A DNA stretch of 64,000 bases from CATOSD01 sp965226695 (GTDB lineage: Bacteria; Chloroflexota; Dehalococcoidia; Lucifugimonadales; CATOSD01), in assembly GCA_965226695.1 (NCBI GenBank), contig OZ245405.1:186001-250000 (forward strand). Reading direction: 5' to 3'. Shown piece after piece: positions 18,369 to 27,986 of the stretch. Numbering within the stretch: position 1 is the first letter of the stretch; the number at the start of each line of letters is the position of its first letter. Both the position numbers and the translations under genes were made by a program. Under the pieces are notes generated by a model. That model did not search any database, was not told the origin of the DNA, and saw nothing but the letters and a program-made list of their open reading frames with translations.

Positions 18369-19697
18369 ATGCCCACCACACAAGAGCTCAAGGCCAGGGT
18401 GGAAGCCGAAATCGACCGCCAGGGCCAGCAGCTTATTACAACCACCAAGACCATTCTCAACAACCCCGAGCCGGGCTTTCGCGAGGTAAAGACCGCCAGG
18501 ACCGTGGCCGAAAACTTCCAGTCGATGGGCATACCCTACGAGGACGGCATCGGCATCACCGGGCTCAAGGGCATGCTGCGGGGCGGCGCCTCCGGCCCCA
18601 CCGTAGCGGTCATGGGAGAGCTCGACTCCCTCAAGGTGCTGGGCCACCCCCACGCCGACCCCGAGACGACCGCCGCGCACGCCTGCGGCCACCACTGCCA
18701 GATAGGCATGATGCTGGCCGTCGCCGCCGGGCTGACCGGCTCCGGCGTGATGGACGATCTCGCCGGGCGCGTCGCGCTGATAGCCGTTCCCGCCGAGGAG
18801 TACATCGAGATCGAGTACAGGGACGATCTGCGCAGAGAGGGCAAGCTGGAGTTTCTGGGGGGCAAGCCGGAGTTCATCCGGCTCGGCGCGCTCGACGACG
18901 TTGACCTCGCGATGATGACCCACACGTCCAGCAACCGCGACGAGGGCAAGATCGCCATCGGCGGCACCAACAACGGCATCGTCGCCAAGCGCATCCAGTT
19001 CAACGGGCGCGCTTCACACGCAGGCGGCGCGCCCCACGCAGGGGTGAACGCCCTGAACGCCGCGATGATCGCGCTGAACGCGATCCACGCCCAGCGCGAG
19101 ACCTACCGCGACTACGACACGATACGCATTCACCCCATCATCACACGCGGCGGCGCGTCGGTGAACTCCGTTCCCGCCGACGTGCGAATGGAGACTTTCG
19201 TGCGCGGCAGGTCCGTCGAGGCTTTCCTCGCCGCCAGCGAAAAGGTGGACCGCGCACTGCGCGCGGGGGCGATGGCCGTGGGCGGCAGCGTCGACATAAC
19301 CACCCTGCCCGGCTACATGCCAATACAGAACGACGAGACCATGCTCCAGCTTTACCGCGCCAACGCCGCCGGTCTCGTGGGCGAAGAGAACATCGTTCGG
19401 CTTCAGCATCGCACCGGCTCCACCGACATGGGCGACGTATCCCAGCTCATGCCGATAATCCACCCCTACGTCGTCGCGGCCTCCGGCAACGGCCACGGCG
19501 ACGACTACGTGGTGCAGGACTACGAGCTAGGCGTGCTCACTGCCGCCAAGGCGATGGCCTGCACCGTAGTCGATCTGCTGGCGGACGGCGCGCGCAACGC
19601 CGGCGAGATCAAGGAGCGATACCGTGCCCCGATGTCCAAGTCGGAGTACCTGTCCGTAATGAGAAGCATGCACAGCGAGGTGACCTACGCGCGGTAG
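18369..19697 (+). CDS. M20D-family amidohydrolase (paralogue 1)
   Basis: Zinc- or manganese-dependent amidohydrolase of the M20D group (AbgB, aminoacylase, indole-acetyl-amino-acid hydrolase relatives), 442 residues. Metal and catalytic motifs: VMGELDSLKV, AHACGHHCQIGMML, VPAEEYIEIEY, then the dimerisation-domain segment GRASHAGGAPHAGVNALNAA and C-terminal GSTDMGDVSQLMP. The start ATG 18369 follows a weak GGAG site. The adjacent gene encodes a close paralogue, suggesting tandem duplication and specialisation on related N-acyl amino-acid substrates. Substrate unknown. Confidence 0.92.
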   Translation: MPTTQELKARVEAEIDRQGQQLITTTKTILNNPEPGFREVKTARTVAENFQSMGIPYEDGIGITGLKGMLRGGASGPTVAVMGELDSLKVLGHPHADPETTAAHACGHHCQIGMMLAVAAGLTGSGVMDDLAGRVALIAVPAEEYIEIEYRDDLRREGKLEFLGGKPEFIRLGALDDVDLAMMTHTSSNRDEGKIAIGGTNNGIVAKRIQFNGRASHAGGAPHAGVNALNAAMIALNAIHAQRETYRDYDTIRIHPIITRGGASVNSVPADVRMETFVRGRSVEAFLAASEKVDRALRAGAMAVGGSVDITTLPGYMPIQNDETMLQLYRANAAGLVGEENIVRLQHRTGSTDMGDVSQLMPIIHPYVVAASGNGHGDDYVVQDYELGVLTAAKAMACTVVDLLADGARNAGEIKERYRAPMSKSEYLSVMRSMHSEVTYAR

Positions 19698-19719
19698 AGA
19701 CTCAGGCACGGGCTGCCAG

Positions 19720-19762
19720 TCCCCTCTCCTTTGAGGGAGAGGGTCAGGGTGAGGGTGAAGCG
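19720..19762. repeat. REP-like hairpin repeat
   Basis: CCCCTCTCCTTTGAGGGAGAGGG followed by GGGTGAGGGTGAAG, between the two M20 paralogues. Confidence 0.65.
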
Positions 19763-19842
19763 CCGCCATCCCCGCGAATGCCGAAAGCAAACAGGAACAA
19801 CCCACACAATCCCCGCGCGACCGCGGCCATCGGGAGGGCGAA

Positions 19843-21183
19843 ATGCCGACCAAAGAGGAGCTGAAGCTAAAGGTGCAGGCGGCGATCGACGAGCGTAGCG
19901 ACTGGCTCGTCAACATCTCCAAGACGATCCTGGACAACCCGGAGCCGGGGTTCCACGAGTTCAAGACCGCCGCACTGGTGAGCGAAAGGCTGAGCGAGCT
20001 TGGCATAGCCCACCAGACCGGCATCGCGCTGACCGGCATAAAGGGCGTCCTGGCCGGCGGCAGGCCCGGGCCGACCGTCGCGGTCATCGGCGAGCTCGAC
20101 TCGCTGCGGGTGCTCGACCACGCGCACGCCGACCCGGAGACGGGCGCGGCGCACGCCTGCGGCCACCACTGCCAGATAGGCATGATGATGGGTGCCGCCG
20201 TGGGCCTGATGGTGCCCGAGGTGCTCGAATCGCTCGCCGGCAACGTTGCCCTCATCGCCGTGCCGGCCGAGGAGTTCATCGACGTCGAGTACCGCTGGAA
20301 CCTGCACAAGGAGGGCAAGCTGGGACTGATGGCGGGCAAGCAGGAGTTCATACGCCTGGGCGCCTTCGACGACGTGGACATGGCGATGATGGTGCACACG
20401 GCCTCGTCGAACGAGCGCACCAAGTTCGCCATCGGCGGCACGAGCAACGGCCACGTGGTGAAGTACATAAGGTTCGTGGGCAAAGCGGCCCACGCGGGCG
20501 GCTCGCCCGAGCTGGGCGTGAACGCCCTGCAGGCCGCGATGCTGGCGCTGAACGCGCTGAACTCGCAAAGGGAGACGCTGCGCAACGAGGACACGATTCG
20601 GCTTCACGGCATACTCACACACGGCGGCGTGGCCGTAAACTCCATCCCCGCGGACGTGCGGTACGAGGGCCGGGTGCGCGGCAGGAACGCCGAGGTGATC
20701 GCGGACGCAAACATGAAGATGGACCGCTGCTTGCGCGCCGGCGCGCTGGCCATGGGCGCGACGGTGGAGATAGCGTCCATACCGGGCTACCTGCCGATGG
20801 TGAATAACGACGACCTGATGGATGTATTCAAGGCCAACGCCGAGGAGCTGGTGGGCGAGCGCGAGGTTGGCGTGCATCCGCCGGACCTGAACCGGGGCGG
20901 CTCCACCGACATGGGCGACCTGAGCCAGATTATGCCGGCAGTGCACCCGTACACGCGCGCGGCCACCGGGACCGGCCATGGTACCGACTACGTGGTGCAG
21001 GACTATGAGCAGGCGGTGATCAATCCGGCTAAGGCGATGGCGATGGCGGTGATAGACCTGCTCTACGGCGACGCCGAACGCGGCAAGGAGACGCTCGCCA
21101 AGAGTCCTCCGAATATGAGCAAAGCCCAGTACCTGGCGCTACAGGACAGCCGCCTGGTGGAAGAGGTGTACGAGGGGAAGTAA
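19843..21183 (+). CDS. M20D-family amidohydrolase (paralogue 2)
   Basis: Second copy (446 residues), colinear with the upstream paralogue throughout: VIGELDSLRVLDHAHADPE, AHACGHHCQIGMMMGAA, VPAEEFIDVEYRW, GKAAHAGGSPELGVNALQAA, GSTDMGDLSQIMPAVHP. All metal-ligand positions seen in copy 1 are kept, so both are probably active. The start ATG 19843 has GGGAGGGCGAA upstream. A repeat-bearing gap of 145 bp separates them; cotranscription is likely. Confidence 0.92.
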   Translation: MPTKEELKLKVQAAIDERSDWLVNISKTILDNPEPGFHEFKTAALVSERLSELGIAHQTGIALTGIKGVLAGGRPGPTVAVIGELDSLRVLDHAHADPETGAAHACGHHCQIGMMMGAAVGLMVPEVLESLAGNVALIAVPAEEFIDVEYRWNLHKEGKLGLMAGKQEFIRLGAFDDVDMAMMVHTASSNERTKFAIGGTSNGHVVKYIRFVGKAAHAGGSPELGVNALQAAMLALNALNSQRETLRNEDTIRLHGILTHGGVAVNSIPADVRYEGRVRGRNAEVIADANMKMDRCLRAGALAMGATVEIASIPGYLPMVNNDDLMDVFKANAEELVGEREVGVHPPDLNRGGSTDMGDLSQIMPAVHPYTRAATGTGHGTDYVVQDYEQAVINPAKAMAMAVIDLLYGDAERGKETLAKSPPNMSKAQYLALQDSRLVEEVYEGK

Positions 21184-21253
21184 GGGGCCATTTGAGCTAG
21201 CGCAAATGGCGGTAGCTTGACACTCCGAACTGCCAGAACCGAGATCCACAAGA

Positions 21254-22117
21254 ATGCCGCAAACTACAATTGCTGTAATCGCTGACTGCGACGGCACGTT
21301 GGCTCCAGACACTACTAATCAGTTGCTGGAGCATTTCAACGTGGATCTCGATTGGTTCTGGCAAGGTCAGGTCCAACCACTCGTAAAGGCAGGATGGGAC
21401 GAGCATTTGGCCTACCTGCAAAAGATGCTGGATCTGTCGAGAGAGGGACAGCCTCTGGAGGGACTGACCTCCGAAAAGCTGGCCGAGATTGGTGGGCAAC
21501 TGGATTTCTATTCCGGCGTTCCCGATGGTCTTATTGCTCTCCGGGAAGAGATTCAAGACGAGCCGAGGTTCAGAGACATTGGCATCCGAGTCGAGTCCTA
21601 CGTCATTTCCGCTGGAATCGGGGACATGCTGAGAGCAAGCGTGTTGTCTAGAGTTGCCCATCGCATTTGGGCTTGCGATTTTGCGTACGACGAAACAGGA
21701 AAGATTCGCTACATGAAGAATGTCATTTCCTTCACAGACAAGACCCGCTTTCTCTTCCTCGTCAACAAAGGTAGGGTCGGCATGGAATACTCCAACCAGC
21801 CGTACGTCGTAAATGTACCCATGAACGAAGAGGAACGGCCCGTACCATTCAAAAACATGGTCTACGTCGGCGACGGCCCAACCGACATCCCATGTATGTC
21901 ACTCCTCGCGGACAGGGGCGGCTATGTGATAGGCATTCTCGGAAATGACGCTAGCAAGGCATGGGCTCTCGGCTACGGCCGCCGGACCCATGTGACAGTT
22001 CCCCCAGAGTTCTCACCGGGGGAGCACGGATATGAACAAATAAAGCAAGCTGTCATTAGCATTGCGGACAATATTCGCCTTCAAATGCGACCACAAGGTC
22101 CAGTCCCTTCCCATTAG
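21254..22117 (+). CDS. HAD-superfamily phosphatase, SerB-like
   Basis: Cytoplasmic haloacid-dehalogenase-type phosphohydrolase of 287 residues. Motif I is ADCDGTLAPD with nucleophile D11 and acid D13; motif II lies in YVISAG; the motif III/IV region is YVGDGPTDIPCMSLL. This pattern is that of phosphoserine-phosphatase-like HAD enzymes, but the long middle insertion (EYSNQPYVVNVPMNEEERP) and C-terminal extension differ from SerB. GC is a little below that of its neighbours. Start ATG 21254 has only a weak site. Substrate unknown. Confidence 0.85.
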   Translation: MPQTTIAVIADCDGTLAPDTTNQLLEHFNVDLDWFWQGQVQPLVKAGWDEHLAYLQKMLDLSREGQPLEGLTSEKLAEIGGQLDFYSGVPDGLIALREEIQDEPRFRDIGIRVESYVISAGIGDMLRASVLSRVAHRIWACDFAYDETGKIRYMKNVISFTDKTRFLFLVNKGRVGMEYSNQPYVVNVPMNEEERPVPFKNMVYVGDGPTDIPCMSLLADRGGYVIGILGNDASKAWALGYGRRTHVTVPPEFSPGEHGYEQIKQAVISIADNIRLQMRPQGPVPSH

Positions 22118-22181
22118 GGCTATTAGGGCTATGTGAGCCCAGATTCGTAGCCTGCTACAATTGCCTCAAGGAGGCTGAGAA

Positions 22182-22547
22182 ATGGCACTACTGCAAACTC
22201 TGCCCTCGACGGAAGCATTGTCCGAAGCCGCTGTTGAAGGAACTGGAAGGAGATACGAGGTGGCCCTCGGCGAAGACGCCACCGCGAATCTGTTCGTCCT
22301 CAGGGATCGTGTGCACGTCTACTTGGGAACTGGAGATACCCCTGCCGCAGTCATGCGCTTTGGCGGTCTGCACTCCGGCGCCCTTTGGGTCTATGACAGC
22401 CTCATTGGGGAGTTTGGGAGAGAGCCTTCCGGGTCATTCACGGTTACCGAAATAGAAGACGGGTTCAAGAAGCCGTCGCCGTTTCGGGACGTCGACCCCG
22501 TTGAATACCTACTTGACCGACTTCTGAAATCTCTGAGGAGTGAGTAA
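22182..22547 (+). CDS. small unknown protein, 121 residues
   Basis: Unrecognised. Starts MALLQTLPSTEALSEAAVEG at ATG 22182 with a strong AAGGAGG nine bases upstream, which supports a real gene. Alternating strand pattern (RYEVALGEDATANLFVLRD RVHVYLGTG, shown in two parts) and a C-terminal amphipathic end VEYLLDRLLKSLRSE; no signal peptide or membrane helix. It converges with the M1 aminopeptidase gene, whose stop is two bases away. Confidence 0.65.
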   Translation: MALLQTLPSTEALSEAAVEGTGRRYEVALGEDATANLFVLRDRVHVYLGTGDTPAAVMRFGGLHSGALWVYDSLIGEFGREPSGSFTVTEIEDGFKKPSPFRDVDPVEYLLDRLLKSLRSE

Positions 22548-22549
22548 CC

Positions 22550-25141
22550 CTACCCCCCGAAGTACCCTGCCAACTCGGCGGCGTTGCGCTCCAGCCACGC
22601 TATGTTGAGCCGCACCCGCTCGAGCGACTGGCGTATGCTCATGTCCGCCGAGGGCGTGGGGTTGTCGCGGAAGAAGCGCACCACGTCCTCCAGGCGTTCG
22701 GGCGTGGTGAACCCAGAAGTTATGGACACCAGCCGCATTATCTGGAAGCCGCCCTCGCCGTAGCGCCGATCGAACTCGCCCCAGTTGTCCTTGACGAACT
22801 CCCAAGTCAGGTCGCGGCCTACCCGCGTGCCGGACGCCCGCACCACCATGGTGATGGTGTCCTGCGTTCGCACCTCGTCGCCCAGCGAGCGCTCCAGCGC
22901 GTCGCGCACCAGCGCCGGCTGCTCGAACTGCGTCAGCGCCGCGAGCAGGCGCACCTGCTCCTCCTGGGAGGGCGCGTTGCGCTCCAGCTCCCACAGCGAT
23001 TCGTAGGTGGCGCCGTCGCCCTGCCTGGCGGCCATCGAGAAGACGATCGACCGGATGTCGGGCCGCACGTTGGCCGGGTCGTCGACGTACAGCCCCAATC
23101 GGCGCGTCGCCTCGCGCAGCGTCGCCTCGTCGCCGTAGCCGCCGAGCTGCCCCAACGCGGTGCTGCGCAGCAGCGGCGTGCGCGGCCCCTCGCCGTCGGA
23201 CTCGTCCCAGCCCACGCCGGCGCCGATGGGCCGGAATATGCCCAGCGCGAATTCCCGGAACCTGTCGTAGTACGGCGCGTCCCACAGCAGCCGGTCTATG
23301 CCGCCGAGGTTCGACGCCAGGTCCGCGCACACCGAGGCGTCCGTTTCGTTCGCGTAGGCCTCGGCGACGCGCAGAAAGTCCGTGGCCGGCACGTGGCCCG
23401 CGCGGGCGAGGGCGTAGGCGTCGTTCTGCACGCCCAGCCGGTCGATAGCCGGAAGCTCCAGGTCCCGAATCGGGGCGATGAGGCGCTCAAGCTCCTCGCG
23501 CTGGTACTTCACTCGGTAGAACCCCGTCTGCGAGGGGTTCACCTTCACCCACTCTTCGGGCGATTCGGTCGTGAGCCGCACCGCGGCCTCGGACTCCGAC
23601 ACCAGCTCGGTGACCGGCTCGGCGACGGACGCGCTCCGCACGCTGAAGGGGACGTGCCAAAGCGTGGGGTCGTCCTGCGGTCCGCTCTCGATGTCCTCGT
23701 ATACGAACCGGCGCTGCGCGAGGCGCACCTCCACGCTGTCGTCCTGGCGGTCGATGGCGACGTCCAGCGCGGGGTAGCCCGTCTGCTTCACCCAGCTATC
23801 CATGATCTCCGCGACCGGCTGGCCGGAGGCGTCGGCGAGCGCGCTCCACAGGTCCGCGGTGCGCGCGTTGGCGTAGGCGTGGCTGGTGAGGTAGTCGTGG
23901 AGGCCGCGCTGGAAGGTGTCCGCGCCCAGGAAGTGCTCCAGCATCCGCAGAATGGAACCTCCCTTGCTGTAGCTGATAGCGTCGAAGAGCTCGCCTATCT
24001 CGGCGGCGTTGTTCACCTCCTGCTCAATCGGGTGCGAGCTCTTCAGGCCGTCCAGGCTCAGGGCGGTGTTCGTGTCGGACGTGACGAACTGCGTCCACAT
24101 CTCCCATTCCGGGAACAGGCTGTCGACGGCCTTGTCCCCCATCCACGAGGCGAAGCTCTCATTCAGCCAGAGGTCGTTCCACCAGGCCATCGTCACCAGG
24201 TCGCCGAACCACATGTGCGCCATCTCGTGGGAGATTATGGCCGCCACTATCTGACGGGTGAGCGTCGAGCTGTTCTGCTCGTCGACGAGGAGGGCCACTT
24301 CGCGGTAGGTGATCGCGCCCCAGTTTTCCATCGCGCCGGCGGCGAAGTCGGGTATGGCGAGGTGGTCGAGCTTGGGCAGCGGGAAGGGAATGCCGAAGTA
24401 GTCGTTGAAGTAGTCGAGCAGCTTTATGGACGTCTCCAGCGCGTAGAGACCCTGCTCCTCCTTGCCGCTAGTGGCCCAAACGCGAATGAGCGTGCCGCTG
24501 TCCGCGCGGCGCTCGACGGACTTGAGGTCGCCCACCACGAAGGCAAGCAGGTAGGTGGACATGATGGGCGTTTCGGCGAAGCGCACGCTCTTGACACCGC
24601 TGTCTTCGGGCTGTTCGCTCGCGATGGGCATGTTGGAGATCGCCACGAGGTCGGACGGCACCCTTAGGGTGACCTCGAAGGTGGCCTTGAGCGAAGGCTC
24701 GTCCCAGCATGGGAAGGCGCGGCGGGCGTCGGTAGGCTCGAACTGCGTGGTCGCCATCATGCGCTCGCGGCCGTCCGCGCCGGTGTAGCCGCTGCGGTAG
24801 AAGCCGCGCAGCCGGTCGTTCAGTTCGCCCGTGAAGGCTATGTCCAGCCGGGCCGAGCCCGCCGGAAGCTCCGCGCCGAAGTCGAACGCGACGGTCTCTT
24901 CGCCCTCGTCGTACTCGATGCCCGCGACGGAGCGTTCGCTCCCGTCGGCAAGGGTCAGCGAGCAAGACTCAACGGCTATGTCGGCGGAGTTGAGCACGAC
25001 GCTCGACGTCGGCTCCAGAATCTCGACGTCTATCGACACCTGCCCCGCGAAGGTGAAGGCGTCCAGGTCGGGCGTCAGCGTCAGGTTGTACCGCGTGGGC
25101 CGCACGTTGTTGGGCAGGGCGACCGCGTTGGACTGTGGCAT
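22550..25141 (-). CDS. pepN: M1-family zinc aminopeptidase
   Basis: Zinc aminopeptidase (863 residues) removing N-terminal residues from peptides. The GAMENWG exopeptidase motif precedes the zinc site HEMAH at 305-309 with the third ligand E328 in NESFA, spaced as in gluzincins. N-terminal saddle domain (FAGQVSIDVEILEP, FPCWDEPSLKATFEVTL) and an ERAP1-like C-terminal helical domain (EEWVKVNPSQTGFYRVKY onward) are complete. The type is closer to PepN of actinobacteria/ERAP than to E. coli PepN. No signal peptide, so cytoplasmic. Start ATG 25141 is preceded by AAAGGA. Confidence 0.95.
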   Translation of the reverse strand: MPQSNAVALPNNVRPTRYNLTLTPDLDAFTFAGQVSIDVEILEPTSSVVLNSADIAVESCSLTLADGSERSVAGIEYDEGEETVAFDFGAELPAGSARLDIAFTGELNDRLRGFYRSGYTGADGRERMMATTQFEPTDARRAFPCWDEPSLKATFEVTLRVPSDLVAISNMPIASEQPEDSGVKSVRFAETPIMSTYLLAFVVGDLKSVERRADSGTLIRVWATSGKEEQGLYALETSIKLLDYFNDYFGIPFPLPKLDHLAIPDFAAGAMENWGAITYREVALLVDEQNSSTLTRQIVAAIISHEMAHMWFGDLVTMAWWNDLWLNESFASWMGDKAVDSLFPEWEMWTQFVTSDTNTALSLDGLKSSHPIEQEVNNAAEIGELFDAISYSKGGSILRMLEHFLGADTFQRGLHDYLTSHAYANARTADLWSALADASGQPVAEIMDSWVKQTGYPALDVAIDRQDDSVEVRLAQRRFVYEDIESGPQDDPTLWHVPFSVRSASVAEPVTELVSESEAAVRLTTESPEEWVKVNPSQTGFYRVKYQREELERLIAPIRDLELPAIDRLGVQNDAYALARAGHVPATDFLRVAEAYANETDASVCADLASNLGGIDRLLWDAPYYDRFREFALGIFRPIGAGVGWDESDGEGPRTPLLRSTALGQLGGYGDEATLREATRRLGLYVDDPANVRPDIRSIVFSMAARQGDGATYESLWELERNAPSQEEQVRLLAALTQFEQPALVRDALERSLGDEVRTQDTITMVVRASGTRVGRDLTWEFVKDNWGEFDRRYGEGGFQIMRLVSITSGFTTPERLEDVVRFFRDNPTPSADMSIRQSLERVRLNIAWLERNAAELAGYFGG

Positions 25142-25169
25142 CTTGTGTCCTTTCTGGTGTGGTCTCGTG

Positions 25170-25206
25170 CGAACCGCGGGCGGGTTTGAAACCCGCCCCT
25201 ACAGAC
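25170..25206. repeat. GGGTTTGAAACCC-type dispersed repeat
   Basis: GCGGGTTTGAAACCCGCCCC upstream of the aminopeptidase gene; the same palindrome occurs near 9866 and 58578. Confidence 0.65.
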
Positions 25207-25278
25207 TCGCCTACTCTCCCTCAGCGGAGTCAAGCGCCTGAATCAGCAGACTGACCACTGACTACTGAAAACTTCTCT

Positions 25279-26088
25279 CTACGCGCCGGTCCAGTTCGGC
25301 GTTCGCTTTTCGGCGAACGCCTTGGGGCCTTCGATGCGGTCCGCCGACTCGACGGACTTTAGCGTTTCGGTGTAGTTGAGATTGAACGCCACGTCGAAAG
25401 GCAGGTCCAGGCCGGTTATCGCCATCTGCTTGCTGGCCCTGATGCTCAGCGGCGCGGACTCCAGTATCTCCTCGGCCCAGCGCTCGGCCGTGGGCATGAG
25501 CTCGTCCAGAGGAACTACCTCGTTCACCAGGCCGATGCGGTACGCCTCCCGCGCGGAGATGCGCCTCGCGGTCAGCAGCATCCCCATGGCCACCTTGTGC
25601 GGCACGTGGCGGGGCAAGCGATGGACGCCGCCCGCGCCAGCGAAGAGGCCAACGCGCGGCTCGGGCAGCCCAAGCTCGGCGTGCTCGGCGGCGATGATGA
25701 TGTCGCACGCCATGGCGAGCTCCAGGCCACCACCCAGCGCGTAGCCGTTCACCGCGGCGATTATGGGCTTCCAGCACTCGAACCCGGTGGTTATGCCACC
25801 GAACGGCGCTCTCGGGCCGGGCCGCGCGCCGCCGTGCTGCGCCGTGTACACCAGGTCGTTGCCGGCGCTGAAGGCGCGCTCGCCCGTGCCGGTGAGTATC
25901 GCGACCCAGGCGTCCGGATCGTCTCGAAAGCCGGTGAAGGCGTCCAGCAGCTCCGCGTTGGCGTAGGGATGCAGCGCGTTCAGGCGCTCGGGCCGCCGGA
26001 TGGTCACGTAGGCTATGCGCCCCTTCTTTTCGTAGCTAATGAATTCGTAGGCCAAGTGCTCAACTCCCTCTGCGTGGTAAACGGGCAT
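25279..26088 (-). CDS. enoyl-CoA hydratase/isomerase (crotonase) family
   Basis: Crotonase-fold protein (269 residues) acting on acyl-CoA thioesters. Oxyanion-hole segments are GERAFSAGNDLVY and NGYALGGGLELAMACDIIIA; the catalytic-loop region reads ELGLPEPRVGLFAGAGGVHRLPR, where the residue aligned to E164 of rat hydratase is conserved as the Glu of PEPRVG, while the first Glu position is less clear. The later KQMAITGLDLPFDVAF fits the C-terminal helix. Start ATG 26088; no strong Shine-Dalgarno. It is followed upstream by the nitroreductase gene on the same strand 20 bp away, so the two probably share a transcript. Confidence 0.9.
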   Translation of the reverse strand: MPVYHAEGVEHLAYEFISYEKKGRIAYVTIRRPERLNALHPYANAELLDAFTGFRDDPDAWVAILTGTGERAFSAGNDLVYTAQHGGARPGPRAPFGGITTGFECWKPIIAAVNGYALGGGLELAMACDIIIAAEHAELGLPEPRVGLFAGAGGVHRLPRHVPHKVAMGMLLTARRISAREAYRIGLVNEVVPLDELMPTAERWAEEILESAPLSIRASKQMAITGLDLPFDVAFNLNYTETLKSVESADRIEGPKAFAEKRTPNWTGA

Positions 26089-26107
26089 TCGTATGCGCGG
26101 CGGTGGG

Positions 26108-26740
26108 TCAGGCGGAGGGGGCGCCGCCCCAGCGTCCCCAGCTTGTAATCTGGTCCACCGGCGCGCGGCGGGTCGGGCCGTAGCGCACGCCCTCCTGCGG
26201 GAAGCCGATAGGCAGCAGCGCGGCCGTTTCCACGTTGTCCGGTATGTCCAGAATGGCCTTGATCTCGTTTTCGTAGCGCTTGTGCAGCGTGGTTATCACG
26301 CTGCCCAGACCCAGGCCCCGCGCGGCGAGCAGCAGGTTCTGCACGGCGGGGTAGATGGACGAGCCGCGCGACATAGTGCCGGGCGAGCCGTCGTGCTCGA
26401 TGCAGGCCATAATCAGCACGGGCGCGTCGGCCATCGTCTCCGCCAGGTGCGTCGCGGACGACCTGACGTTCGTCTGGATGTCGGGCGAGGTGTCCGCCTG
26501 GTTGCCGTAGGCGCGCTCCCACGACTGCCAGTAGTACTCGCCGATGCGGCGCTTGGTGTCGGCGTCGCGAATCACCAGAAAGTGCCAGCGTTGGCTGTTC
26601 GCGCCGCTGGGCGCTTTGGACGCCGCCTCGATGAGTTTTCGGACCATCTCGTCGGGCACCGGCTCCTGGGTGTAGTGTCGAATCGCGCGCTGGGTGTACA
26701 TGGCCTCGAAGAGGCCGATTTCGCTATCCGTGCCGCTCAT
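26108..26740 (-). CDS. nitroreductase-family FMN protein
   Basis: Flavin-dependent oxidoreductase of the nitroreductase superfamily, about 210 residues from ATG 26740 (MSGTDSEIGLFEAMYTQRA). Typical features: the RAIRHYTQEPVP FMN-phosphate arginines, KAPSGANSQRWHFLVI, and the glycine-rich LAARGLGLGSVITT near the C-terminus. The open frame continues 44 codons upstream, but the sequence there is not family-like. It lies 20 bp from the crotonase gene. Such proteins reduce nitro groups, quinones or flavins; the substrate here is unknown. Confidence 0.9.
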   Translation of the reverse strand: MSGTDSEIGLFEAMYTQRAIRHYTQEPVPDEMVRKLIEAASKAPSGANSQRWHFLVIRDADTKRRIGEYYWQSWERAYGNQADTSPDIQTNVRSSATHLAETMADAPVLIMACIEHDGSPGTMSRGSSIYPAVQNLLLAARGLGLGSVITTLHKRYENEIKAILDIPDNVETAALLPIGFPQEGVRYGPTRRAPVDQITSWGRWGGAPSA

Positions 26741-26893
26741 TGTCTGGACCGTCCTTCGCTTTGTTGTGTGTTCCAACCTGTGGGTAGCTGTTGGCATTAT
26801 AGCGGATTTTCGCGGCAGGCCGCCCCAGCACCCTTTCACTCCGAGCGCAGCCTCCCATGCCATTCCGGTCACCCCCCGTCTACAGGGGTTCTA

Positions 26894-26905
26894 GGGGTTA
26901 ACCCC
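26894..26905. promoter_or_regulatory. 12-bp palindrome GGGGTTAACCCC
   Basis: A perfect palindrome in the divergent region between the nitroreductase and LLM-oxidoreductase genes, about 48 bp before the LLM start. It could be an operator for a dimeric repressor; this is inference from symmetry and position only. Confidence 0.3.
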
Positions 26906-26952
26906 CTATGTTAGAATTGACGACATCGAACCCAGAGAACGGAGGCTGGCAA

Positions 26953-27972
26953 GTGAAGGTAGGTTCAGGAAGAGAAGCAGGCTCCCTCGCGGAAGTGCCC
27001 GCGGCGGCGCGGCGGGCGGAAGACCTCGGATACGACTACTTCAGCTCCAGCGAGACGCAGCACAACCCCTTTCTGCCCGTGACGCTCGCCGCCGAGCACA
27101 CCGAGCGGGTTGAGCTGCGGACATCCATCGCGCTGGCATTCGCCCGCAGCCCCATGGACACCGCCTACACCTCCTGGGACCTGCAGGCGCAGTCCGACGG
27201 CAGATTCGTGCTAGGCCTGGGCAGCCAGGTGCGGGGTCACGTGGTTAGGCGGTTCAACATGCCGTGGTCGCCGCCGGCGCGGCGCATGAGGGAATACGTG
27301 CTTGCCCTGCGGGCCATATGGGACTCCTGGCAGAACGGCACAAAGCTCGATTACCAGAGCGAGAGCTACAACTTCAACCTGATGCCGCCCAACTTCAGCC
27401 CCGGGCCTATAGAGCACCCGGACATCAAGGTGTGCCTGGCCGCCGTGAACACCTACATGATGCGAGTGGCCGGCGAGGTCGCGGACGGCGTGTTCCTGCA
27501 CGGCTTCAACACGCCCAAGCACACCCGCGAGGTGATTCTGCCCAACCTGGAGCGCGGGGCGCAGAAGGCGGGGCGCACGCTGGACGACCTCGACATAAGC
27601 GGCGGCGGCTTCGTGGTCACCGGCGCGACCGAGGAGGAGATTTCCGCGAACATCGAGCGCGCGCGCGGCCAGATCGCGTTCTACGCCTCCACCCGCGCCT
27701 ACGCTCCCGTCATGAACACCCACGGCTGGAACGACACGGCGCAGAAGCTTTACCGCATGTCGGTGGACAACCGCTGGGGCGAGATGGGCGCGGAAATAAC
27801 CGACGACATGCTGGGCGAGTTCGCCGTAATCGGCCACTACGACGGCATCGTGGACCAGATCAAGGAGCGGTTCGGGGAGTTCGACACCTCGTTCAGCTTC
27901 TCCATCCCCGTGCGCGCCCCCGAGGACGAAGAGCGCCTGCGGTGGATGATCAAGAGCCTCCAGGAGGACTAG
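26953..27972 (+). CDS. LLM-class flavin-dependent oxidoreductase (F420/FMN)
   Basis: Bacterial-luciferase-like TIM-barrel oxidoreductase, 339 residues. The family core is visible as AARRAEDLGYDYFSSSE, the TSIALAFARSPMDTA strand, DGRFVLGLGSQVRGHV, and later VNTYMMRVAGEVADGVFLHGF. It resembles the F420-dependent TIGR03617-like branch. The start is GTG 26953 (VKVGSGREAG), with GGAGG seven bases upstream; an upstream ATG at 26908 lacks a site. The MBL-fold gene follows after 14 bp and is probably cotranscribed. Substrate unknown. Confidence 0.9.
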   Translation: MKVGSGREAGSLAEVPAAARRAEDLGYDYFSSSETQHNPFLPVTLAAEHTERVELRTSIALAFARSPMDTAYTSWDLQAQSDGRFVLGLGSQVRGHVVRRFNMPWSPPARRMREYVLALRAIWDSWQNGTKLDYQSESYNFNLMPPNFSPGPIEHPDIKVCLAAVNTYMMRVAGEVADGVFLHGFNTPKHTREVILPNLERGAQKAGRTLDDLDISGGGFVVTGATEEEISANIERARGQIAFYASTRAYAPVMNTHGWNDTAQKLYRMSVDNRWGEMGAEITDDMLGEFAVIGHYDGIVDQIKERFGEFDTSFSFSIPVRAPEDEERLRWMIKSLQED

Positions 27973-27986
27973 GCCACGGGAGAAAT

